Shown here piece after piece: positions 34,542-46,447 of a stretch of DNA of 64,000 nt. The stretch is taken from the NCBI GenBank assembly GCA_027704905.1, contig CM051005.1, positions 29,063,314-29,127,313 on the forward strand, read 5' to 3'. Both the position numbers and the translations under genes were made by a program. The notes beneath the pieces were generated by a model. The model was not told the DNA's origin. It did not search any database and saw only the letters and a list, made by a program, of their open reading frames with translations. The stretch is from Muraenolepis orangiensis. Taxonomy: Eukaryota; Chordata; Actinopteri; Gadiformes; Muraenolepididae. Each line of letters begins with the position of its first letter. Position 1 is the stretch's first letter.

Positions 34542-34960
34542 CTACTCACCCTGGGGACCTGGGACTCTGGGGTTCTACTCACCCTGGGGACCTGGGACTC
34601 CGGGGTTCTACTCACCCTGGGGACCTGGGACTCTGGGGTTCTACTCACCCTGGGGACCTGGGATTCCGGGGTTCTACTCACCCTGGGGACCTGGGACTCT
34701 GGGGTACTACTCACCCTGGGGACCTGGGACTCCGGGACGCCCCGCAGACGGCCGTACAGGTACAGGTGCTCCCGGCCCGTCAGCAGCTCATCGATGGCGT
34801 CGAACTGGGGACAGTAGCCCATGTTCTGATGCACGTCCAGGATGTCCGTCAGGATACTGGGGAGTGTGTGTGTGTGTGTGTGTGTGTGTGGGGGGGGGGT
34901 GTAGGGGGAGGGAGAGCACATGGAGATGACTTAGAAAACATAGAAGACAGAAACTTAAGC

Positions 34961-34996
<36 letters not shown>

Positions 34997-37900
34997 TTCT
35001 GTTTGCGGTTATTTGTTATTGAGTGTATGTGTGTGTTTGCATGTGTGCGTGTGTGAGTGAGAGAGTGTTTTTTCTTCTCATGTTTATGTTTGCACAAAAT
35101 GTGTTTCAGGGTCTAGTCAGCATGACCAATTTCTAAAACCATCCATCCATCCATCCATCTTCTCCCGCTTATCCGTAATCGGGTCGCGGAGGTAGCAGCT
35201 CCAGCAGGGGACTCCAAACTTCCCTCTCCCTGGCAACATCGACTAGCTCTGACTGGGGGATCCCGAGGCGTTCCCAGGCCAGTGTGGAGATGTTATCACC
35301 CCACCTGTACCTCGGTCTGCCCCGTGGTCTAATTACTTGGGATAAGGACTCCCTCCCTACTTGGAGTAGACAATCCACCGGTTTCCTGCTAAGAATCATG
35401 GCCTCAGATTTGGAGGTGCTGATCCTCATCCCAGCCGCTTCACATTCCGCTGCAAACCGATCCAGTGAGTGCTGAAGGTCACATACTGATGACGCAAACA
35501 GGACCACATCATCTGCAAACAGCAGCGATTCAATCCTGAGCCCACCATACTGAAACCCCTCCCCTCCATGGCTACGCCTTGAAATCCTGTCCATGAAAAT
35601 CACAAACAGGATGGGTGACAAAGCGCAGCCCTGGCGGAGGCCAACACCCACTGAGAACAGGCCTGACTTACTACCGAGAATCCGGACACAGCTCTTGCTT
35701 TGGGAGTAGAGAGATTGGATGGCCCTCAACAGTGACCCCCACACCCCATACTCCCGCAGCACCCCCCACAGTATTTCCCGAGGGACCCGATCATATGCCT
35801 TCTCCAAATCCACAAAACACATGTAGACCGGATGGGCATACTCCCAAGCCCCCTCCAGGATCCTTGCAAGAGTGAAAAGCTGGTCCGTTGTTCCACGACC
35901 AGGGCGGAATCCGCATTGTTCCTCTTCAATCTGAGGTTCGACTATCGGCCGAACCCTCCTTTCGAACCATGTAAAATAATCTAAAAGACACAGAATCCAT
36001 TCACCCCGCCTCCACCTCACTCTTCCAGATAGCCACGCCTCCCTCATCAGTGTTTGCCCTCTGCTGCAGCTTATTGCCAATCAGGAATGAAGGAGGAGTG
36101 AACAGGGGAGACTTAAGTCTCCCCTGTTCACTCACTCTTTGCCAGATTGTTCCTTCAACCTTCCTCTAGCGTTTACTCCCAGACCGATTTCCCGCTGCCG
36201 ATCCTGCTTGACTCTGACCTGCCTGTCTCGCCTGTTTCCAAACCTTGGACCTGCCTTGGACCTGCCAGTCTTGCCTGCTTCCCGACCCTCTGCCAGGAGG
36301 AACCAGGAGGAAGCAGGCAGAAGAGTAGTCAAGGTCGGCCTTGACTACTCTTCTGCCTGCTTCCTCCTGGTTCGTCTGTTTGGACATCGTACTCGATATT
36401 CTGCTAAGCCTTGTACCCGCTCACCTGTGGAATTAAAAGTATTTCCGACTGTTCCTGGTTTCCAGTGTGCTGCATTTGTACAAGATACAAGATACAATAT
36501 TTGTGTAACAAGTACATAGGAACGCTTACTCCCCATTCCCTCCTGCAGTATACATCTTAAAAACAACCCCATACAAATAAAAATGACATATACATTAAAA
36601 TAAACCAAAACAACGCATTGCTGACGCGACTTAAATGATATGTACATGGTTTTTTGATTATTATTCTTTTACAAAAATGTTTCAAAAAACATTTAAAGTG
36701 CCAGTAGTGCAGCAGCATCGTGAATACAGTGCAGTACAGTGCAGTAACTGTGAAGAGTCCAGAAAGTCCAGCAAAGTATGTAAGTGGAATGGTAATGACT
36801 ATGTTATGAAAGTGAAAGTGGCAGCACTCCTAGCAGTTCAGTAGGTGCACTGCCTGTGGATAAAAACTATCCTTAAACCTGCTACTACTTGCAAGGATGC
36901 TGCGCAACCGGTGACTAGACGGTAGGGGGAGAAGAGATGGAGCCCAGGGTGGTTGCAGTCCTTTATGATGGACATGGCCTTCTTCTGACATCTGGTCCTA
37001 AAGATCTCCTCAATGCATGGAAGTGCACACCCGATGATCTTCTCTGCCGTCCTCACGACCCTCTGGATGGCTTTCTTGTCCCGTGCAGTGGTGTTGCCAT
37101 ACCACACAGTGACGCCACCTGTCAGGATGCTCTCTACGGTGCCACGGTAGAAGTTCACTAGCCACCTCTGGCCTATACCGCTTTTTCTGAGGCACTGCGC
37201 TGCTGTGCCTTCTTCAGCATGACCTCTGTGTTGCGTGTCCACGCCAGGTCATCGGAAATCTGTAGTCCAAGGAAACGGAAGCAGCTGACGACTTCCACCG
37301 GTGTCCTGTCCAGGCTGATGGTGGAGTGGGTGCCCTGGTGGCTCCTGAAGTCCACGATGAGCTCCTTGGTCTTGCTGACATTCAGTGCGAGGCTGTTGTC
37401 CTCACACCATCGCGTCAGCTAGACCACCTCATCTCTGTATTCCGTCTCATCGCCCTCGCTTGTCAAGCCGATGACTGTGGTGTCGTCTGCAAACTTGATA
37501 ATCTGATTTTTGTACAGTCATGTGTGTACAGCGAGTACAGCCAGGGACTGCCGGGGACTGAGGCAGCAGCCTTGGGGTTCTCCGGTGTTGAGGACCAGAG
37601 TGGATGAGATGTTGTTCCCAATCTTCACCACTTGAGGCCTGCTCGTCAGGAAGTCCATAATCCAGTTACAGATGGGGGCGCTCAGATCTAGGTCTCTCAG
37701 TTTCAGGACCAACTTGGAGGGAACGATGGTGTTGAACGCCAAGCTGTAGTCAATGAACAGCAGTCTGACGTAGGTGTCCCTCCTGTCTAGGTGCTGCAAG
37801 ACCGTGTGTAGCGCCAGGGAAATGGCGTCGTCTACAGACCTGTTTGGTCGGTATGCAGACAGGAGTGCGTCTAGGGACTCAGGGATGGACAAGTTTATAT

Positions 37901-40900
37901 GTGACATTACAAGTTTCCAGGCACTTCATGGCTATGGGTGTTAAAGCCACTGGATGATAATCATTGAGGCTTGTTACCTTGGTCTTTTTGGGTAAAGGCA
38001 CAATGGTGGTCGCTTTGAAGTACGCTGGGACGACAGACTGATGTAGTGATGCATTGTAGATGTCTGTGAACAAAGGAGCCAGCTGGTCAGCGCAGTTTCT
38101 TGAGGACCTCGGACTCGGACAGTTGTATAACGTAGTCCTCTGGGCTGATGTTCAAGTTGTTGGTCGACTCATGGTCCCTTTCAAAGCGGGCAAAAAACTT
38201 GTTTAACTCGTCTGGTAGGGTCGTTGTTGGTGACTGCCCCTGAGCTCCCCTTGTAGTTAGAGAGGACCCTCAGCCCTTGCCACATACGTCTGGTGTCAGA
38301 GCCTCCGAACTGTAATTCCAATTTGTTTTTGTAATCCAATTTACCCTTCTTGATGGCTTTTCTGAGTTCGTACTTCTTGTAGACTTCTTGTAGAGATCGG
38401 AGTCGCCTGTTGTGAAAGCGGTACTCCGTTCCTTAAGTTTGTTCCGTATGTCAGCATTCATCCATGGTTTGCGGTTCGGAAATGAGCGAACAGACCTGGT
38501 CGGGATGCATTCTTCCACTAGCCTGTTAATGTATGCTGTGACATGATCTGCATACACATCAAGGTCAGTGGTCTTGAATACACTCCAGTCAGTGATTTCT
38601 AGCCCCCCCCTGCAAGTGTAGTATGGCATCGTCTGTCCAGCGACGCACGTTCTTTACAACTGTGGGCGTGGTCTTCAACTTCTGCTTGTAAGCGGGAAAG
38701 TAGAAGCGCGTGGTCTGATTTGCCGAAAGCTGGCTGCGCAACAGCGCGATAAGCGTGCTTAATGGTGGTATAACAGTGATCAAGAGTCTTGTTCTGTCTG
38801 CTCGGACATGAGATGTGTTGATAGTATTTTGGTAATACCTTTTTGAAATTGCAGTGGTTAAAGTCCCCCGCTTACAATGGGGACTGCCTTGGGGTAGCGA
38901 TTCTGAAGTTTGCTCACTTCAATGTAAAGTTCATCCAATGCGATGTTCGCATCAGCCCGTGGTTGTACGTAAACCGCCAACATGAGAATAGCAGAGATTT
39001 CCCTCGGCAAGTAAAAAGGGCGACACTTGATAGTCAGTAATTCCAGATTAGATGAGCATTGTTGAGAAAGCACCTGAAAGTCTGTACACCAGCTGTTGTT
39101 CACCAAGCAGCATACGCCCCCACCTTTTTTGTTCTAACACTAAAGCTATGTTTTGTCAGGTAACCATTGAAATCTAAATGTGTTATCCACCTGGATAAGA
39201 TTAGAGTTAGGGTTACGGAAAGGGGGTTACGGTAAGGTCTGTAACTGGTCGAGGCATTACAAAACAATATTATCCATTGATAAACGACAGACACACGTTA
39301 AGTCTTATTTCGTTTTTTGGTTTGTGAAACGGAGGTCCCTCCAGGAATGAATGAAGGACCAGGAGAGGCTGGGGGTTCTACAAGAACTTTACCAGAAAGA
39401 AACATTCCTGGAGGAACACACAGCCTGGACCAGGACAAAGGTTCCTCAGCATCTGAACCAGGACTAGCAGGTTCAAGAACAGGTTCTATCCCCAAGCAGT
39501 GCGCCTTCTGAATTGTTAAGAGTGCTTGTCACAAATATTACCCTTTATCTATTGTCCTACGTCTTACTGGACTCATTACCATCGCTGCACTGTACTGTAT
39601 TCGTGATGCTGCTACCACTCGCTACGGCATTTTAAAAATACTTTCCGCACCAGCTACCATATGTACCTACTAAAGACACTTATTTATTGTTCTTAACTGT
39701 TATAATTGCTATTTATCACTAATTTATCAATTTGGATTTTTACTCATTATGAAGTTTTACTTCTACGGTTGTTAATTGTGGGATTGAACTGGGAGTAAGC
39801 ATTCCATTGTTCTTGTTACACATAGCACAATTATTAATGTTGAATCGTGGTTTTATTAAAACTTACTTTCTAAAATGTTTTCTGTGTTTCCTTTAAATCT
39901 GGTTTACCTTACCTAAGTCATGTCCTAGACTTGATCCTGATTGGTCAATAGTTCTGAATCAATGACAAAATCCAACATTAAAACCACGGTCACGGAACTA
40001 CCGACCAGACGTTTCCTTACCGTACCTGTAACCCGCCACAGTGGGGGGGTGTACCTGTATCCCGCCACAGTGGGGGGTGTACCTGTATCCCGCCACAGAG
40101 GGGGGGTGTACCTGTATCCCGCCACAGAGGGGGGGTGTACCTGTATCCCGCCACAGAGGGGGGGTGTACCTGTAACCCGCCACAGTGGAGGGGGGGTGTA
40201 CCTGTACCCCCACAGAGGGGGGGGGGTGTGTACCTGTAGCCCGCCACAGAGGGGGGGTGTGTACCTGTAGCCCGCCACAGTGGAGAGGGGGGGTGTACCT
40301 CTATCCCGCCACAGAGGGGGGGTGTACCTGTATCCCGCCACAGAGGGGGGGTGTACCTGTAGCCCGCCACAGTGGAGGGGGGGGGTGTACCTGTATCCCG
40401 CCACAGAGGGGGGGGGGTGTACCTGTAACCCGCCACAGTGGAGGGGGGGGTGTACCTGTATCCCGCCACAGAGGGGGGGGGTTGTGTGTACCTGTAGCCT
40501 GCCACAGAGGGGGGGGGGGGGGGGGGGTGTGTGTGTACCTGTAGCCCGCCACAGAGGGGGGTGGGGGGTGTGTGTGTACCTGTAGCCCGCCACAGAGGGG
40601 GGGGGGGGGGTGTGCGGGGGGGGGGGAGGTGTACCTGTAGCCCGCCACAGAGGGGGGGGGGGTGGTGTACTGTAGCCCGCCACAGGGGGGGAGGTGTGTA
40701 CCTGTAGCCCGCCACAGAGGGGGGGGGGGGTGGGGGGGGGGAGGTGTACCTGTAGCCCGCCACAGTGGCCTCCCCTGCGCTCACGTCAGAGTCTCCCGTC
40801 AGCATCTTGAACATGGTCGTCTTGCCAGCTCCGTTCACTCCTAACAGACCAAAGCACTGAAACAAGAAGATGTGAAGTCAATCACAAACCACATAGTGGC

Positions 40901-43900
40901 TGTGGACTCAAACCACATAGTGGCTGTGGACTCAAACCACATAGTGGCTGTGGGCTGTGGAATCCTTGGCCCATAGGAGGGCACTATCAATTGTGGTCAA
41001 AGTAAAAAAAAAGGTCCGTCAGAATAAAATGTTCTGTACAGTGAGAATTTCTGGAAAACTTCTTCTAAAGCTTCTAAATAACCACTGGCCCCTGATTGGG
41101 GTTCTTTTTTAAACCCTTGGTCTACTTGTCTTACAATAACAATTGTAAAATATATATATTTAAATGGTTAAACCAAATTAAATGTATTACTATTCTATCA
41201 ATCATAACTCTGCTTCAGAAGGTCCCAGGCCTGATGCCCTGGTGTGCACATAGAGGATATCCCCCTCAACAAGTGTACCTCATTGTGTGTAGATAGATCA
41301 AAAAACTAATCATAGTCACAAATAAGTTACAATTTCAAAGTGTTCAGCCAACCGCTAGGCACCACTTTTCCCCACAGGGGGCACAAATCCAAACATCAAT
41401 GCCCATATTTCAGCCTGTGACACATGCAACTTAAAAGTAGCACGTAACCACTTACCCAAAAGTGGTGTCTTGCATTTGGCTACGAGGATCACCCGGGGAA
41501 TTGAACCAGCCAACCCTTCCGGTTGCTAGGCAACCCACTCTTTCTCCCGAGCTACTGCGGGCGCCCTTACGCATTTGACATTTTTGTTAGCATTCATCAC
41601 CATCCCCATTTGCTTGGCTGATCATAACAACAGCATTAGTTGTCCGTGCTCTGAGCCGCTGTGTCTCTGTGAGTGAGTGTGTACCTCTCCTGCAGGGACG
41701 CCCACACATATCCGGTCCACCGCCGCCCTCTTCCTGCCCACGTACGTCTGTGCACGGAGGAGGAGACACATGGACACGCAGCCACATGGTGCATGACAAA
41801 CAACAACAACCACATCAACAACAACTAGAGGGCACTCAGTACAGCACACGCCTCCGTCACACCAAGAAGTCCCCTGGATCCGGACCGGCGCCAAAATATA
41901 ACCAACTGGTTCTTGGCCCATAATCTAATCTCCATGTTGTGTCCAATTACGTACAGAACTTTTTGAGTTATTTTGCTAACAGACAAACAAACAAACAAAC
42001 AAACAAACAAACACACATGGGTGAAAACATAACCCCTGAACACATGTTCTGATAAATGTATATAGAAATGGTAAACTATAAATGACAGATGATAAGAACT
42101 AATAATAACTATAAAGGTATGCTTAGCAGGTATAAGGTGTCGAGTATGCTTTTCAATGGTCTCTTTCAAAGCTCAGACTTAGTTGAAGACACATTTATTC
42201 TTCATATTATTATAACTAAAGTGTGGGCCTTGGCCTTTGCGTCCTAATTCATAATTCATTCAGATGTTGAATTCAAAGCGTTCCCTCAGAGGTACGATAC
42301 CACCCACCTATCCACATGAATGACCTCCTCTATCCACATGAATGACCTCCTCTATCCACATGAATGACCTCCTCTATCCAAGATGGACCAGAGGCTGTTA
42401 TCACCCCTATGTGTCGGTCTGTTTGTTTGTCTGTGAGCAAGATCAAATAACAATTATGTACTGAATTGGACAAAACTTGGTGGTTAGATTACTTATGGGC
42501 CAAGGAACAGTTGATTCGATTGTGGCGCAGATCCAGGATCAGAACCCGGATCCAGGGGACGTTTTGGTGTGGCGGGGGTATGCGTTCTACTGAGGGCCCT
42601 CTAGTTATGGGGTCCGCTTCTTTTATGTACCAGGAGACGGGTAGTAGACTTATCTATCACTAGTGTAGTCTACTACCCGTGTGTCCTGGAGCATGGCAGT
42701 AGCGGACCCATAGTAAGTGTTATGAGAGACACCCGTGTTTCTCCTACGATGACGACGCCTCCTCTGGGAAAAGAGTCTCTTGGAAGAAATTGTTGACGTA
42801 CATTGGTTGTCCATTTAGTACCACCCTGAACTGACTGAAGAGATAGTCAATCAAACTGTTGATTGGTAAGGCAGTGGCGGTTCCAAATGTAGGCAATATG
42901 GCCGGCTGTTATACCCCCATCACACCAAACTAGTTCTCAATACGTTCGTGAAAATGTTGTGGAACGGGCTCCAACTGTGTATGAACGTAGTGGACGTAGT
43001 AGCAACTATTTACAGTCTGTTTACGAACTTCATGGACGGGCTCGGACGGGGCGGGTGCTCTAGAACTTTGAGCCTGCTCTAATGTGATCCCATCCATCCC
43101 GTTCTGCAATTAGACGGATTGACAACGTACTTAAAACGAGATAGACGGGCTACGAACGGAATTGCCGTACTTTGAACCTACTGGGGACGTGTTACAGTGT
43201 GGTGCAGTCAGACATTCATTATATGAAACAATGTTGTTTAAATCAAGTTTTCTAGAATACATATGGCATTGTATCTATGAAGTAAATTGTCCAACAAACT
43301 GGTAATTTTATTATTTTATGTAGAGGGCCAATAAAGAGTATTACACATGTTAATGTGTCACAGAAATGGGGAAGGTGATTTAAAAATGGTAATTTTGCAA
43401 TGTTCTAGAGAGGCACGCATTCTGTTTTGTTGACATAATATAAGAGTTGATTTGGCCTGCCCTGTCTTTCTGAATGGACTTCTCTGTGGAAGCATGATGA
43501 TCGGAGATGGTAGATGTGTTCAGTTCGGAGCCCTGAACTTGGATGAGGACTGGCTACAACGCGCTCGGTATTCAGGACACGAGTACACACGTAGTGCGAA
43601 CAAGTAGGTTCGGTTAAGAATTAGGTAGAACTGGCTTAGACGTATTATGAACGAGGTAAAACGAGGTACAACGAGGTTGAACTGGATACAAACGGACTGC
43701 AGACTGGCTAAGAACGAGATCAGAACGAGATAAGAACGATATAGACGTATTGAGGACTGCTTGTGAACCAACTAGCATCGTATTTTATGCCAAACTATGC
43801 ATTCTACCGCGATCACAGCCCATTGTAGTATTTATTTTAAAACTACTTTGGTGTGATGGGGGCATTAGGTGTGACTTGATAAAAGACAGCTAATTCATCT

Positions 43901-46152
43901 AAATCTGGAGGATTGAATCTTCTTTATTGGTCACATGAGGGGACTTCATACTTTTTGGTACTTTAACATTGAAGTACGTGATACAAATAAATAAATATGT
44001 GATACCGTACAGTACATGTTGGTGTTTTTGTAATATAAATATATATATAATGTACTGTATATAGTATTTTGTATTCCCACTGCATGTGGAGGGGGTGTGG
44101 CTTACCTTGCAGAGGTCCCTGATGTACAGAATATCATCCTTGCTCCCTCCCTCGTAGACCCTCCTCCTCTCGGCCGCCACGTCCTCATCCTCGTCCTTGA
44201 TCGGAGGTCGCTTGCGGTCCGACAACCTGCGTGGGGAGGAATCAACCATCAGCGGGGCTACGCGCTGACATCAGAGCCACGGGGGGGTTCACAGACCAGG
44301 GACGCGGCTACGCGCTGACATCAGAGCCACAGGGGGGTTCACAGACCAGGGACGCGGCTACGCGCTGACATCAGAGCCACAGGGGGGTTCACAGACCAGG
44401 GACGCGGCTACGCGTTGACATCAGAGCCACAGGGGGGGGGGGGGGTTCACAGACTAGGGACGCGGCTAGGCGTTGACATCAGAGCCGCACAGCAGGGCGG
44501 GGGGGGGGGGGGGTTCACAGACTAGGGACGCGGCTAGGCGTTGACATCAGAGCCACAGGGGGGGGGGGGGGTTCACAGACTAGGGACGCGGCTAGGCGTT
44601 GACATCAGAGCCACGGGGGGGTTCACAGACAGGGACGCGGCTAGGCGTTGACATCAGAGCCACGGGGGGTTCACAGACTAGGGACGCGGCTAGGCGTTGA
44701 CATCAGAGCCACGGGGGGGGGGGTTCACAGACCAGGGACGCGGCTAGGGGTTGCTTTAAAGTGTTATTCTGTAAGATTATTGATCTATGATGAGACTTTA
44801 AGTATTTTAAACACATGGGCTCGAGAGTCAGTTGAAGGAAAACGCTAAAGAGCTCAATTCTAAAATAATATATAGTTACACTACTGACTGACGGCTTGCG
44901 TCTCTTCCCCCCCTATAAAACATTCATGAAACAGATCACTTAAAATATGGAAATACTCAAAGGAGGTAAGGAGAGCTCGTCTGGTGGCAAAAATAGAATC
45001 TGATGGTTTTTAATTGATTGGAAAATCCTGTGTCACATGAAATGAATTCAGGGGCATTAAGGTTTTTGTAAAAAAACTAAAAACATGTACATTCAACACA
45101 TTTAACAGTCACTTTGCTGCTCTTTATTTGGTTTAATTTTATTGTATATATTATTTTTATTTTTACGGTATTGTTTTGGAGATGTTTACTGCGGGAGGGA
45201 ATGGGGAGTAAGCATTCCAATGTACTTGTTGCAATTGGCCAATACAAATATCTTGTATCTTGTATCTTGTATATGAAGACACAAAAACAAAATCACAACT
45301 GGGCAATGGCAAACATCAACGACAACACTAGTCACATTATTAATATCATAAAGATATAAGATGTATGTAAGAAGTATAAACATCTAAATATCTGAGACCA
45401 TGATGACACTGGGCTGGGAGCCATGGCCTCCTCACCAGTGGTCCAGGAAGAAGCGGTACTGGATAAGAAGGTTCAGCAGGAAGTAGACACAGCCCTCCAC
45501 AGCCATGAAAGTCAAATTCTTCCCCAGAAAGTCCCAGCGGAACGGGTCCATTGTGTACTCCTCCCCTGGGAGGAAAGGGGAAGCATTAAGAGATCATTCT
45601 CCTCCGGAACTAACCCACCGTTGACTGATGAATATCTTCAGTACCCTAACCCTGGGATGAGGACCAGTGGGCCGAGGTTTGATGTGAAGTAAAAGCACAA
45701 AATTCATTCATTCTTAGGCTTTTGTCGGTATAAATGAAATGGGGCACATTTTTATATAATCTAAACAGTGATGGGTTTTTGTAATATATAACTAAACTAC
45801 TATTAAATATTAAAAAAAAAACACATAGACAACAATGCGAAAACGATTGAAACACATTTGGATAGCATTTTTTACATTATTCTGGAATTGTGGAATGTTA
45901 TTGATGTGTCTGCGAATACTATTGAACCCCGGAAGGCGGCCGTGGGAGAATCCCGTCCTTTTAAGAGTGAATCCAGATCGTTACCGAATCGGGCGTAGAC
46001 GTCGGTGACAGCCTGGTTCATGGCCATGTCTATCAGCCCCCGGCCCAGGCAGAAGTGAGGCAGCACCAGCAGCCCTTTCTTCAGCCACTCGTTCAGTGTC
46101 AGCAACCACTGGGTTGGGTCAAGAGAAACACACAACACAAACACACACACGT

Positions 46153-46243
<91 letters not shown>

Positions 46244-46285
46244 CACAAACACACACACACACACACATGTACACAAACACACACA

Positions 46286-46357
<72 letters not shown>

Positions 46358-46405
46358 CACAAACACACACACACACACACACACACATGTACACAAACAC
46401 ACACA

Positions 46406-46447
<42 letters not shown>

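Larger units (their letters stand above)
36050..36475 (+). repeat. LTR-like relic carrying two long perfect palindromes
   Basis: The segment begins TGTTTGCCC, has CCTGCC-rich middle sequence and GGAATTAAAAG, and ends near TGTGCTGCA, giving a TG...CA outline. It contains palindromes at 36,096-36,133 and 36,300-36,373. The LTR call is tentative. Confidence 0.35.

Noticed and set aside
35169..36080. A host gene with a 303-residue product
   Set aside because: RT motifs and the GATG-type tail identify a Rex3/RTE LINE fragment.
40017..40865. A 282-residue ORF extending the Walker A exon
   Set aside because: Read-through into the donor-derived array. The genuine exon stops at 40,750 by phase with the next exon. 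Kept only as a splicing question.
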